From IMG/VR virus record IMGVR_UViG_3300022933_000279, positions 1-64,000 of that record: a stretch of 64,000 nt of DNA, one strand, 5' to 3'. The notes under the pieces are model-generated. The model was not told the origin of the DNA, made no database searches, and was given only the letters and a program-made list of their open reading frames with translations. Position 1 is the first letter of the stretch; every line of letters begins with the position of its first letter. The position numbers and the translations under genes were made by a program. This document shows, in pieces, positions 34,241 through 43,800 of this stretch. The stretch is from a virus.

Positions 34241-34712
34241 TAGATCATTAAATGACGATGATTTATTGATAATATTAGAATTTTTAGTTGAATGCTCATA
34301 TTTAAGATATAAAAATAATGTGAGTTTAAAAAGTATCAAATATAATGAAGCCAAGTGGGTGGGAACCTTTATAGATTCATCTTTAATTTCTATGAGTGGT
34401 GTTAAATGGGAAGAAGAGTTAAAAGGATATCGTTTATTATTCAGAGGTGTTACTCTTCCTGGACATGTAAAAAAAGTATCGAGAGATATTATACAAAGTT
34501 CATATCAATGGAGCCATATAAACATCCAAAAGGAAATTACAGGTGGAGTCGGACCATATTATTTAACAAATAATGTAGATTCTAAAAATGGTGTTAAGAG
34601 TTATAAATTTTCAAACATTATGAAAAAGTTATCCCAAAAAGGTATCGTAGATTTAGTGGATGTCAAAATGTTTAATAATGTGAAACAAAATATTTGGAAA
34701 TATAATTTATGA
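34227..34712 (+). CDS. Possible GNAT-like acyltransferase
   Basis: 161 residues. The layout SMSGVKWEEELKGYRLLFRGVTLP, then a short helix region and a C-terminal YKFSNIMKKLSQ resembles GNAT acetyltransferases found in phages, but a clear acetyl-CoA loop (Q/RxxGxG/A) is not visible. ATG at 34227 preferred over GTG at 34218. It could acylate an amine in the pathway. Low certainty. Confidence 0.4.
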   Translation: MQCSNRSLNDDDLLIILEFLVECSYLRYKNNVSLKSIKYNEAKWVGTFIDSSLISMSGVKWEEELKGYRLLFRGVTLPGHVKKVSRDIIQSSYQWSHINIQKEITGGVGPYYLTNNVDSKNGVKSYKFSNIMKKLSQKGIVDLVDVKMFNNVKQNIWKYNL

Positions 34713-35329
34713 AAATATCTTTATATACTAGTGGTTCAACAGGAAAACAAAAACTAGTTACACATGCTGAAAAGGATTTTTATAAAGCCGGTCATTGGTT
34801 AGTTGAAAAATGGGGAATAGGATACGATGATGTTATTATAAACCCTTTCCCAACATGGACTATTGCATGCTGGGCGTTTTGTATAATACCTGCAAAAATT
34901 GCCCATTGTAATTTAGTAAATATTAAATTTGAACCTTTGAAATTCTGGGATGTTGTAGAAGAAGTTAAACCTACAATTCTTACATTAGCAATTGGAACAT
35001 GGAGGACCCTTGTTAAAAGAAAAAAACCTAATCTTGAATTTGTTAGGAATTTTTCTACAGGCTCTGCGCCAGTTACTGATGAAGATATATCACTAATGAA
35101 ATCAACAGGCGCACAAAATGTTTGGAACATATATGGTTCTACAGAATGTATACCACCTGTAATGATATCAAATAATAATATTTTTGATTTTCAAGAATCT
35201 CCATATTATTTGGAATACAAAGATAATTTATTTGTTGATGGTGTAAGCACAGGTGATACATTTGATCTTAGTACAGGAAAATTTGAGAGTAGAATAAAAC
35301 AGATAAAGGCGGATACATGGAAGTCTTAA
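34709..35329 (+). CDS. Miniature AMP-forming adenylation (ANL) domain
   Basis: 206 residues against about 500 for full ANL enzymes. Residues 6-15 are YTSGSTGKQK, the ATP P-loop-like core A3. NFSTGSAPVT fits the A4 area and NIYGSTECIPP is the A5 motif. GDTFDLSTGKF corresponds to A7 (GD). The start is at A3 itself, so the N-terminal subdomain before it is missing, and the mobile C-terminal domain (A8-A10) is missing too. It may activate a carboxylate, for a partner protein, or be a minimal form. It ends overlapping the next gene. Confidence 0.75.
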   Translation: MKISLYTSGSTGKQKLVTHAEKDFYKAGHWLVEKWGIGYDDVIINPFPTWTIACWAFCIIPAKIAHCNLVNIKFEPLKFWDVVEEVKPTILTLAIGTWRTLVKRKKPNLEFVRNFSTGSAPVTDEDISLMKSTGAQNVWNIYGSTECIPPVMISNNNIFDFQESPYYLEYKDNLFVDGVSTGDTFDLSTGKFESRIKQIKADTWKS

Positions 35330-36012
35330 CAGAGAAAGAATATTATACATATCATACCGAAAATGCAGTTCCTACGAAATTAAAAATAGATAGTGAATTG
35401 TTTGTAAAGGAAATATCCAGGTTTAATTTTATACCTTGGGGAGATGTTCACTTAGAATTTCCACGGTATGCGGTTCCTTTAATTAATGAAGATGGAATTT
35501 TTAAAAAAGATGATCCTGCGTGTTATCCATTAGATAGATGGAACTTTTTATTAGAATATCCCCAATTCAAATATAAAGAATGGACAGATGACCACCTGGT
35601 TAAATGGAAAGAATGGAATTCTCGAAAAATTGATATGGATAGTATTGTAAATGAAAAACATTTTAAGGAACCAACTGATGCATTAAAAATTTCCAGTCTA
35701 TCTGTATTAAGTGAAATATTGCCTTATATGTATAGAAGCTGTATATTCAAATGGGATTATTTGGGACATTTTAAAAAACATATAGATACTTGGCACCCAA
35801 CACAGTGGATTAGGTTATGGGGGACCACTAATCCCGACGGCATGGTTTTGCGTTATGAAGAAAATGGTACAATGGTAAGAAGGCATAATATAGAACAGGG
35901 TAGACTTTATCTACACGATTCAATTAAGCCTCACGAAGCGTTAGCCTTTACCGATGATGTATATCAATTCTTTATAGCATTAAATCCGCGTGCATTGGAG
36001 GTTTTATGGTAG
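35317..36012 (+). CDS. Aspartyl/asparaginyl hydroxylase-like Fe(II)/2OG oxygenase
   Basis: 231 residues. A facial triad is visible: HFKKHIDTW (H155, D157) and KPHEALAF (H206), with RLW and RRH between them. These fit the AspH/cupin-type double-stranded helix. It may hydroxylate an amino-acid or peptide side chain. It is one of five oxygenase-like genes within 11 kb and directly precedes a PhyH-like gene. Confidence 0.6.
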   Translation: MEVLTEKEYYTYHTENAVPTKLKIDSELFVKEISRFNFIPWGDVHLEFPRYAVPLINEDGIFKKDDPACYPLDRWNFLLEYPQFKYKEWTDDHLVKWKEWNSRKIDMDSIVNEKHFKEPTDALKISSLSVLSEILPYMYRSCIFKWDYLGHFKKHIDTWHPTQWIRLWGTTNPDGMVLRYEENGTMVRRHNIEQGRLYLHDSIKPHEALAFTDDVYQFFIALNPRALEVLW

Positions 36013-36932
36013 AAAGATTAATAGATTCCAGTGAGCATTGGAAAAATGGAAACATTTCAGAAATTAAAGATTTTGCAGATGAGTATGGATATCTTTTTTT
36101 CAAACAATGTTTAGATGTAGAAGAGAATTTAAACGTTAAACATCAAATAGACGAAGTTTTATTAAAATATAATTATATTACTGAAACTGGGGATTTTAAT
36201 ACAGATTTTCAAGATATGTTTTATGCCGGCGGTGTGGGTCCAGATGAATATTTTACTGATATTAATTATTTGGAAGATTTGCATTCATATATGCATCAAG
36301 ATATGTTTTATGCTGTAATGAAAATAATTACCGGCAAAGATTGTATACCTATACCCAGATTAGTTCAAAGGACAATTTTTCCTAATAATCCCAGATTGAC
36401 AACATTACCACATCAAGATCATTGGTATGCTGGAATGTCGAATGATTTGTGGACAATGTGGATTCCTTTTGGTGATGTGTCATCAGATATGGGTTCTATG
36501 AGAGTATATCCTAAATCTCAATTACTTGGGATTATACCTCCAGAAAAAAGATATTTTTCTGAAGAAAACCAGATGATTGGATTTCACCCAACTAACTTTG
36601 AAGAATGGATTTCTGATAATTTTGAAGCAGGAGACTTTTTAATGTTCAATGTCCTCACTCAACATGGAAACAATCATAATATATCATCTAAAGTCCGGTG
36701 CACCTTAGACGTTAGATACCAACCTACAGATGAGAGATTTTTTGATTTATTTTTTGATACACATTCTAAAGATTTGGAATGGAAAGATATATATTCAAAT
36801 TTTAAAGATAAATCAAAATGTTTTTATTGGGACAGATATAATTTAAATATTGTTCAAGATGAATCGTTATCCAGAGCTGTTGCTGAAAATCATGCAACTA
36901 TAAAAATAGATTTCAATGATACATTAAAATGA
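36006..36932 (+). CDS. Phytanoyl-CoA dioxygenase (PhyH)-like oxygenase (1)
   Basis: 308 residues. LPHQDHWYAG (H136, D138) gives the HxD pair; LTQHGNNHN the second His; RCTLDVRYQ the 2-oxoglutarate Arg. The WIPFGDVSSDMGSMRVYPKS strand pattern is typical of PhyH. Family members hydroxylate or chlorinate small molecules or carrier-bound substrates, and some make ectoine or surface sugars. A paralogue sits at 38749. Confidence 0.8.
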   Translation: MVERLIDSSEHWKNGNISEIKDFADEYGYLFFKQCLDVEENLNVKHQIDEVLLKYNYITETGDFNTDFQDMFYAGGVGPDEYFTDINYLEDLHSYMHQDMFYAVMKIITGKDCIPIPRLVQRTIFPNNPRLTTLPHQDHWYAGMSNDLWTMWIPFGDVSSDMGSMRVYPKSQLLGIIPPEKRYFSEENQMIGFHPTNFEEWISDNFEAGDFLMFNVLTQHGNNHNISSKVRCTLDVRYQPTDERFFDLFFDTHSKDLEWKDIYSNFKDKSKCFYWDRYNLNIVQDESLSRAVAENHATIKIDFNDTLK

Positions 36933-38752
36933 GCAAAAATATATACATGTGTCAAATAACCCCAGCTGACGAAACTATAGGGGGGATGTCAAAATGTGAA
37001 TGGGCATTTTTACCCTACACGGCAGGCGTATTATGGGAATATGCTCATCGTAATGAATTGATTAAAGATAATTACGTTCTTAAAGACACTATTGTGATGA
37101 GGGACCCTTTAGATGATGTATTGAATAAACTAGATCAACCAGACATAGTGGCATTTTGTTGTTATGTTTGGAATACTAGCTTTCAATGTATTATAGCAGA
37201 AAAGATTAAAGAAAAATATCCTAATTGTCTTATTGTTGTTGGTGGCCCTCATATACCAGTTAAACAGGATGAATGGTTTAAAGATCGGCCATATATTGAT
37301 ATTGCTGCTGTAAATGAAGGCGAAGAAATTTTTGAAAATATTTTATTAGAAGGAATTAATGATAATCCAGACTATTCTAAAATAAATGGAATCATATTAA
37401 ATGATACTAATGGTATCCTGAGAACACCGAAGCATCCTAGAATGAAAGATCTTGATGTAATACCAAGTCCCTATCTTACTGGGTTTTTTGAAAAAATAAT
37501 GAAAGAGTATCCTGATGTAAAATTCCATGCTACATGGGAATCTAATAGGGGGTGTCCCTTTAGATGTTCTTTTTGTGATTGGGGTGGGTTAACTTATCAA
37601 AAAGTTAAAATATTTGATATAAATAGATGTAAGGATGAAATTACATACATTGCAGATAAAAAAATGTTTGCAATGTGGATATCCGATGCAAATTTTGGTA
37701 TATTTAAAAAAAGAGATGTTGAACTCGTACAACATTTAGTGGATACTTACAAAAAAGAAGGCTATCCTGAATTTTTTCCTACATTAGGGTATGCCAAGAC
37801 ACCTCCGAAAAGAAATGGCGTCGCTGAAATTCAGAGATTGATCAGGGAGGCATTACCTGATAATAAAACACCATCTCCTAGAGTAGCTATACAAAGTTTT
37901 GATCATGATACATTAACTAATATTAGACGTGATAATTTAAGCATAACTGATCTAGATCTAATAGTAGATAATCAAAAGCAAAATGATGTACCTTTTGAAG
38001 TTGAACTTATAATTCCTTTACCGGGAATGACATATGATAGTTTTGTTGCTGATTGGGAATATTTTTTACAAAATGATTCGTCTGATGGAATGATATATCC
38101 GGCCATGGTTCTTCCTAATTCCGAATTTGGTACGGCTGAATATCAAAAAAAATATAAAATCAAAGTTAGAAATATGCCGTACAATTATTTTGTAAGTAAG
38201 GATTTTTCTGATAGACGTATATATACCAGTTTAGACAAATATAAAAATGAACATTTGGAATATGCTGATATAATAGTAGAAACCTTTTCAATGTCAGAAT
38301 CTAATGTTATTAAGTGTTGGATGTTTTATTGGATAATAGAATGTTTTTGGTATCACATTGTTTTAAAAGATATTGTAAGTTATATAAGTAAATGTCTTAA
38401 TATTCCGATAGTTAATGTTTTTAAGAAAATGCAAACATATATTCTCAATTCTTATGGAATCATAAATGAAAGATATTCTGAATTAGAGTCTTTAGTAAAT
38501 AAAAGTTATTTTGCATATGATATGAAATCTCAAAAATTTCAAGATATTAAATTTTTCCAGGAACATCATGAGTTTTTCTTTCATGATATCACAACATTTA
38601 TTTCTGATGCGTGCAAAAATGATTTAAATGATGAACAATTCACGGAGACGATTGAAATGATAAAAAGAAAAGATGATTCGGATTTTTATTATCGAGATGT
38701 AACACAAAATATAATTGATGGGAGCGAAGTTGAATTAGGAGGAGCTCCATGA
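36929..38752 (+). CDS. Cobalamin-binding radical SAM protein (2)
   Basis: 607 residues. B12-type N-terminus with FLPYTAGVLWEYAHRN, DIVAFCCYVWN, LIVVGGPHIP and AAVNEGEEIFE, then ESNRGCPFRCSFCDWGGL for the iron-sulphur cluster. It is collinear with the protein at 32588 (same motifs, the DxIPSPYLxGxF block and a long C-terminus), so the pair arose by duplication. Each copy is followed by oxygenase-like genes (PhyH next to this copy). Confidence 0.85.
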   Translation: MSKNIYMCQITPADETIGGMSKCEWAFLPYTAGVLWEYAHRNELIKDNYVLKDTIVMRDPLDDVLNKLDQPDIVAFCCYVWNTSFQCIIAEKIKEKYPNCLIVVGGPHIPVKQDEWFKDRPYIDIAAVNEGEEIFENILLEGINDNPDYSKINGIILNDTNGILRTPKHPRMKDLDVIPSPYLTGFFEKIMKEYPDVKFHATWESNRGCPFRCSFCDWGGLTYQKVKIFDINRCKDEITYIADKKMFAMWISDANFGIFKKRDVELVQHLVDTYKKEGYPEFFPTLGYAKTPPKRNGVAEIQRLIREALPDNKTPSPRVAIQSFDHDTLTNIRRDNLSITDLDLIVDNQKQNDVPFEVELIIPLPGMTYDSFVADWEYFLQNDSSDGMIYPAMVLPNSEFGTAEYQKKYKIKVRNMPYNYFVSKDFSDRRIYTSLDKYKNEHLEYADIIVETFSMSESNVIKCWMFYWIIECFWYHIVLKDIVSYISKCLNIPIVNVFKKMQTYILNSYGIINERYSELESLVNKSYFAYDMKSQKFQDIKFFQEHHEFFFHDITTFISDACKNDLNDEQFTETIEMIKRKDDSDFYYRDVTQNIIDGSEVELGGAP

Positions 38753-39777
38753 GTAATCAACAGGACGTAGAAAAACGAATTCAACATAATGCTACGGACA
38801 GTGCTGTAATGCACGGTTTATATGCAACTGTTCATAATGATTGGTCTGGTGAGATTAAAGATTATGATATAACTCCATATACAGATTCAAGTGAGGCATT
38901 TCATGATGGTGATTATGACGAGATTAAAAAAAGAGCTAAGTCAGATGGTTACTTATATATAAAAGGAGCAGTGGATGTAGAAAGAAATATGTCTTTAAGG
39001 AATGATGTTTTGCGTATATGTGATGAACAAAATTTATTAATAAAAGATGATATTTTACGAGATGACATAGATGTTAATTCCGGTTCCGGCCCTCATGTAT
39101 TTTGGGATAAGTGTGTTAAATTACAATCTTTTAATGAATATTTACATAAAGAACCTGCTGTACTTAAATTATTTTCTCATATGTATGGCGAAGAATATGT
39201 TTTATTACCCAGAGCACTTTTTAGATTTTTTAAAAATAATGGTGAATTTTCTAAATTACATCAGGATTTTTGGTATTCCGGAGTTGCGAAAAATATGTGG
39301 ACTGCATGGGTCCCATTAGGCGATATTCCTATGGATAAGGGTGTTATAGTAACTGCGAAGAATAGTCATTTAAATATAGGCATTGTTCCAAATGAAGATA
39401 GATTTTATGACCAATCCAATCAGATAACTTATAAACTAAATAAAGATGATCATGAATGGTTGGCTAGCGATTTTGAAAGTGGTGATGTATTATTCTTTAA
39501 TTGTTTGTCTACTCATTTTAGTACAACCAATACAACGAATCATTTAAGACTATCCGCTGATTATAGATTTATACCCACATCTGATCCTATAGCAGATTAT
39601 TTTTTTATACCTCATATGACCGAACATACGTGGGATGACATATATGAGGATTGGGACAGCACAGATTATCAACGATATTGGTCCCACTTAGAATCAAAGT
39701 TTATATCTCCAGATGAAATAGACGACACAACAAACACTATTATGAGCCACACAACTCAATTTCAAAGCAATATATGA
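38749..39777 (+). CDS. Phytanoyl-CoA dioxygenase (PhyH)-like oxygenase (2)
   Basis: 342 residues. KLHQDFWYSG (H171, D173), FNCLSTHFSTTN (second His) and RLSADYRFI (2OG Arg). WTAWVPLGDIPMDKGVIVT parallels copy 1. The first 60 residues are an extra acidic segment. It likely hydroxylates another position or intermediate than copy 1. Both ends overlap neighbours by 4 bases. Confidence 0.8.
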   Translation: MSNQQDVEKRIQHNATDSAVMHGLYATVHNDWSGEIKDYDITPYTDSSEAFHDGDYDEIKKRAKSDGYLYIKGAVDVERNMSLRNDVLRICDEQNLLIKDDILRDDIDVNSGSGPHVFWDKCVKLQSFNEYLHKEPAVLKLFSHMYGEEYVLLPRALFRFFKNNGEFSKLHQDFWYSGVAKNMWTAWVPLGDIPMDKGVIVTAKNSHLNIGIVPNEDRFYDQSNQITYKLNKDDHEWLASDFESGDVLFFNCLSTHFSTTNTTNHLRLSADYRFIPTSDPIADYFFIPHMTEHTWDDIYEDWDSTDYQRYWSHLESKFISPDEIDDTTNTIMSHTTQFQSNI

Positions 39778-40853
39778 AAACAAGTAAAATACCCGGATTA
39801 GGAAGATTTGGTCTATTCATAGACGATCTACATTATAAAGATATTACTCCTGAATTATGGAATGAGATTGCTACTTTATATTTGGATAATTTAGTAGTTA
39901 TAATACGCGATTGTGATTTTACTTTAGCACAATTCGAAGAGCTAACCCTAAAATGGGGTGATGGCACTAGTACTTTTTTGGTTAACATTACCAAAAAATA
40001 TGGGTTCACAGATGTTTTTCAATTTGCTGATAATATGGCAGAATTAGATTTAACTGATGAAGAGAAGCAATGGTTCAGGGCAGTGGATAAGGTTAAGGCT
40101 ACTGATATAGATCCAGAAAAAGCTGCAGCAGTTAGAGTAACATCTAGAAGAGATGAGAATGGTGATTTTACAGGAATGTTTCCCGACGGAGAACTGCTTT
40201 GGCATGCTAATGAATCTGGTAATTTTTTATTTGCACCCAGCGTAGCTTTTTATGGATTTGCAGATGTCGTGGGATCTTCTACTGGATTTTTGACAACGAC
40301 CGATTGGTATGAAGAACAAACAGAATCTTTCAGAAGTGAGCTCGATGATATGATTCTTGTTCATGATTTTACTAAAAATAGATTTACTCCTGAATTATCT
40401 GAAGATGAACAACAAGTAATAATTAAAAATAATATGTGTCCTGAAAGATGTGAATTGCCTATGGTTATGCAATCCCCAGGTGGAATAAAAGGTTTACATT
40501 ATACTATTACCAGTACCGTTTCCGGAATTAAAGGTGCAACTGATTCAGAGTTTAAAAAAATAACCGATAGTATAAATGAAACATTATTAGTAGATAAATA
40601 TATTTACGATCATTGGTATACTTCTAGAGATTTATGTTTTTTTGATAATGCGATTTCTCTACATAGGCGCCAAGGCGATTTATCTAAGGGTAGATTAGGA
40701 TATAGGATTCAACATAATTTAAGATATATACAAAGAGTTGATAGTCTATATTTAAAAGAACCATGGAAATCACAATATATAAAAGAAATTAATGAGATGA
40801 ACGATATTTTAGGATTTAACGATGCAAGATTCCCAGCGTTCAATTCTTATTAA
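39774..40853 (+). CDS. TauD/TfdA-like oxygenase with altered metal motif
   Basis: 359 residues. The layout fits TauD: FGLFIDDLHYKDITPE start, LLWHANESGNFLFAPS, then FFDNAISLHRRQGDL and RLGYRIQHNLRY. The HxD/E metal motif reads H144-A-N146-E147, so the acidic ligand position is Asn, unless Glu147 substitutes. The second His is in SLHRR. It may be an Fe(II)/2OG oxygenase or halogenase-like variant lacking the carboxylate. Confidence 0.65.
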   Translation: MKTSKIPGLGRFGLFIDDLHYKDITPELWNEIATLYLDNLVVIIRDCDFTLAQFEELTLKWGDGTSTFLVNITKKYGFTDVFQFADNMAELDLTDEEKQWFRAVDKVKATDIDPEKAAAVRVTSRRDENGDFTGMFPDGELLWHANESGNFLFAPSVAFYGFADVVGSSTGFLTTTDWYEEQTESFRSELDDMILVHDFTKNRFTPELSEDEQQVIIKNNMCPERCELPMVMQSPGGIKGLHYTITSTVSGIKGATDSEFKKITDSINETLLVDKYIYDHWYTSRDLCFFDNAISLHRRQGDLSKGRLGYRIQHNLRYIQRVDSLYLKEPWKSQYIKEINEMNDILGFNDARFPAFNSY

Positions 40854-40869
40854 ATAAAAGGGTAGTTAA

Positions 40870-41733
40870 ATGATACAAGATAACGGATGGTATAGAAACG
40901 AAAGCGATACAGCACTCAGAGATAAACTAGCTGATGATTTTCCCATTGGAACTAACGATGCGTCTTTCAGTTTTCATCAGAAAATATTAAATGATTTAAG
41001 TTTATCTAATACAAGAGTCTCAATAGACATTGGAGCATATACTGGGGCCTGGACATCGGTTTTGAGTGATAATTTTAATGCAGTTTATTCATTTGAGCTT
41101 TCTGCCGATAATTGTGAATGCATTAACAAAAATACGGAAAGTAAAACCGGCATAACCTTACATAATGTTATTATTTCACATCGGACTAGTAAGACTGTTA
41201 CTCTGTCGGATGGTAAAGAATATGTCGTAGAAATATTTTTGAAAGATGGGGCACAGGTCAAACAGGGTGAAGTTGGTATCATGGAATTAACTGATGCTGC
41301 CGACTATAGTTCTTCCAGATTTGTCAGAGCCGATAGACCAACGGTTGAGGCAGTGTTTTCCGCAGAAACTGATAGGTCTTCAGATATTACAATGAAAGAA
41401 ATTGATGAATACAGTTTTACCGATGTTGATTTAATTAATTTGCATACTAATGGTAGTGAATATCTTGCTATTATGGGTGCTATTGATACCATAGCAGCAT
41501 GCAGACCTGTTATAATATATCAAGCATATGAAGCTGAAATGAGTTATTACGGTCATCAATCAGATACTTGTAATTTTGATGAAAGTGCCGGAGGTATTAG
41601 TAAGGCAGATCGCGAGACAATACAGACTCCAGAAACGATTGACGAATTTGTAACCAGCTTAGGATATTCTATTACAACAAACACATCATTTGATAAATGG
41701 GGCATGACATATAGGATAGCTGTCCCCGATTAA
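40870..41733 (+). CDS. FkbM-type SAM-dependent methyltransferase-like protein
   Basis: 287 residues. VSIDIGAYTGAWTSVLSDNF is the SAM-binding glycine loop, followed by YSFELSADN (acidic residue after strand 2). The FkbM second motif, usually KIDVEG, reads LINLHTNGSEYLAIMG. It could O-methylate a hydroxyl made by the oxygenases just upstream. A 16-base gap with AAGGGTAG (weak ribosome site) precedes it; this is one of few non-overlapping starts here. Confidence 0.65.
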   Translation: MIQDNGWYRNESDTALRDKLADDFPIGTNDASFSFHQKILNDLSLSNTRVSIDIGAYTGAWTSVLSDNFNAVYSFELSADNCECINKNTESKTGITLHNVIISHRTSKTVTLSDGKEYVVEIFLKDGAQVKQGEVGIMELTDAADYSSSRFVRADRPTVEAVFSAETDRSSDITMKEIDEYSFTDVDLINLHTNGSEYLAIMGAIDTIAACRPVIIYQAYEAEMSYYGHQSDTCNFDESAGGISKADRETIQTPETIDEFVTSLGYSITTNTSFDKWGMTYRIAVPD

Positions 41734-41734
41734 T

Positions 41735-42802
41735 ATGACTAAAAACTTTACATGTGAATTTCCATATAGCATGTTAAATATGACCATGGAAGGGGACTAT
41801 CAAACTTGTTCTTGGTCTAAGGTATATCCAAAATATCATAATTCATCTCCGAATAGTTTTTTTAATAGTTCTTTATTGAAAAATATTCGATCAGATATGG
41901 CTAATGGTATATTTTCTTCTGATATACAAGACATGTGTCGGTTTTGTATAAAATTAGAAAATTCTAATGAAACGTCTCCTAGAATTCCTTTTATTAAACC
42001 CCCCAAAGAAGAATTAACTCATATTAATTTAAATCAAATTGGCAATCGATGCAATCTCCGATGTGCTGGTTGCGGTCCTGAGAGGTCTTCTAAGTATGGA
42101 CCGTTAATAGATAATTGGAATTATAATATTGATGAGTTCAGAGATATTAAAAAAATTGGGTTTATAGGTGGCGAAGCACTATTAATGAAAAGTGTAAAAG
42201 ATGTTCTATTTAATCTTGATGCAGAATTTGTACTTATAACTAATGCTACTACTTTTCCCAAATGGTTGTATAAATTAACTAAGAAGAAAATTAAATTTAT
42301 AGTTTCAATAGATGGTGTTGGACAATTAGATGATTATATTCGCCAAGGTTCCAATTTTACTAAAAAACATTTAAATATAAAAAAATATGCAGAATACTTT
42401 GATATAGATTTTATGTGTACTATGCAAATGATGAATTATAGGTATTTAAATGATATTAAAAATTATGTGTCTGATGAATTTGGAAAAAAGTTAACTTCGG
42501 TTAATAGATTGATGGTACCCAGTATTTTAGATGCTATAAATTTACCCATACCATATAAGCTTCAATATAGTAAAAGTAACCAGTTAACGAAATCTTTTAA
42601 AGAAGCTTTTCCAGATTTAGATAAATTTAAATCAGCCATGAGTTTTTTAAAGGCACGCGATATTCAATATAATAAATCGTTATTAGATTTTTTACCAGAA
42701 TTTGAAAATGAATATATGCATGCTGAGCCTTCTGAATATGCCTTAGAGGATATGAGTAAAATGACTGATAATGTTCCACCCATTATAATGTATAATATAT
42801 GA
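41735..42802 (+). CDS. Radical SAM protein with N-terminal Cys domain
   Basis: 355 residues. N-terminal segment FTCEFPYSMLNMTMEGDYQTC with CRFC near residue 70 looks like an auxiliary-cluster domain. The radical SAM site is GNRCNLRCAGCGPE and GFIGGEALLM is the GGE motif. VSIDGVGQLDDYIR is typical of this type. It starts one base after the methyltransferase stop. Substrate unknown. Confidence 0.82.
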   Translation: MTKNFTCEFPYSMLNMTMEGDYQTCSWSKVYPKYHNSSPNSFFNSSLLKNIRSDMANGIFSSDIQDMCRFCIKLENSNETSPRIPFIKPPKEELTHINLNQIGNRCNLRCAGCGPERSSKYGPLIDNWNYNIDEFRDIKKIGFIGGEALLMKSVKDVLFNLDAEFVLITNATTFPKWLYKLTKKKIKFIVSIDGVGQLDDYIRQGSNFTKKHLNIKKYAEYFDIDFMCTMQMMNYRYLNDIKNYVSDEFGKKLTSVNRLMVPSILDAINLPIPYKLQYSKSNQLTKSFKEAFPDLDKFKSAMSFLKARDIQYNKSLLDFLPEFENEYMHAEPSEYALEDMSKMTDNVPPIIMYNI

Positions 42803-43539
42803 TATTCGGAACAGTTGAAAAATGGGCCGATGATGGCCACGCTTTAAAGGGTAAAGGTACTGGAATTAAAAATGCAGTAAAAGCTGGCTTTGATACTTTT
42901 GATACTGCACCTGGATATTTAAATGAGAAAGAAGTTGGTAATGATCTTGAGGACATCTTTCAAGTCCAATCTAAATTAGATTATTTTAAATGGGGATATG
43001 AAAATGTTATTGAGGAGTTTGAAAAATCCAGTGAACATTTAAGTATAACAACATATTTAATACATTGGCCTGTTTTACCACTAAAAGAATTAAAAGAAAC
43101 ATGGAGAGCATTTGAATATCTTAAAAATGAAGGCCGAGTTGAAAAAATAGGTGTTTGTAATTTTACAATAAAACATCTTCATAAATTATTAGATATATGT
43201 GAAACACCACCTGATATAAATCAATTTGAATTAAATATATTTTGCCAGAATGATGAATTGGTTAATGAATGTAATCGTCACAACATTGAAGCACAGTCTT
43301 ATTCTTCTATCTGTAGAGGCAAATCTATTTTTGGAGCACCGCCGATCTCATTAAATGTTATGCTTGATTGGTTATTAACTAAAGGTGTTAATCCAATTGT
43401 TAGAAGCACTAAAATTAATCGATTACAAGAAATGATAAAACTCGAAAGCAGTTTAACAGAAAGGTCTTTAGATCATTATAAGGAATATGATAGGCAATTT
43501 CGTTTCTGTCCGGACCCAAACACCATGGGGAATTGGTAA
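42799..43539 (+). CDS. Aldo/keto reductase-like protein
   Basis: 246 residues, shorter than usual (about 300). Residues near 30-40 read AGFDTFDTAPGYLNE (catalytic Asp and Tyr), SKLDYFKW fits the Lys position, and YLIHWPV holds the His. VEKIGVCNFTIKHLHKLL and NPIVRSTKINRL bind NADP. It probably reduces a carbonyl in the pathway. It ends at the late promoter motif. Confidence 0.78.
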   Translation: MIFGTVEKWADDGHALKGKGTGIKNAVKAGFDTFDTAPGYLNEKEVGNDLEDIFQVQSKLDYFKWGYENVIEEFEKSSEHLSITTYLIHWPVLPLKELKETWRAFEYLKNEGRVEKIGVCNFTIKHLHKLLDICETPPDINQFELNIFCQNDELVNECNRHNIEAQSYSSICRGKSIFGAPPISLNVMLDWLLTKGVNPIVRSTKINRLQEMIKLESSLTERSLDHYKEYDRQFRFCPDPNTMGNW

Positions 43540-43547
43540 TATAAATA
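43540..43547 (+). promoter_or_regulatory. T4-type late promoter (TATAAATA)
   Basis: An exact TATAAATA begins one base after the reductase gene, 41 bp before the first lipoprotein gene. It is the only clear promoter-like word at a gene boundary that I found in the radical SAM region, and implies late expression of what follows. Confidence 0.5.
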
Positions 43548-43587
43548 TTGTATTCACTAAACTCAAATGAAGAAAAAGGATAAAAAA

Positions 43588-43800
43588 ATGCAAAAGGTAT
43601 TAGTTTGCATTATTATGGTAACATGGATGGTTGTAGGATGTGAAGCAGTAAGACAAGCAGGATGTTATGGATATTGGGTAGGCGCCGATGGTCATCAGAG
43701 AGGCACTAGATGGTCTAATCAAAATAACACTAGACCTTATCGACAATGTGTAGAAAAAGAAGTACCACATAAAAATACAGAAAAGAGACCCTATGGTTAA
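43588..43800 (+). CDS. Small putative lipoprotein (1)
   Basis: 70 residues: MQKVLVCIIMVTWMVVGC is a lipoprotein signal with lipobox VVGC (Cys18). The mature part has two more Cys and GYWVGADGHQRG. The ATG at 43588 is chosen because AAGGA lies 7 bases upstream; an ATG at 43567 has no such site. A late promoter motif precedes it. It may be a spanin-like or surface-exclusion lipoprotein; nothing decides this. Confidence 0.65.
   Translation: MQKVLVCIIMVTWMVVGCEAVRQAGCYGYWVGADGHQRGTRWSNQNNTRPYRQCVEKEVPHKNTEKRPYG

Noticed and set aside
43567-43587. Upstream ATG of the first lipoprotein gene
   Set aside because: No ribosome site before it, and it would add a charged MKKKDKK stretch; AAGGA sits correctly for the ATG at 43588.
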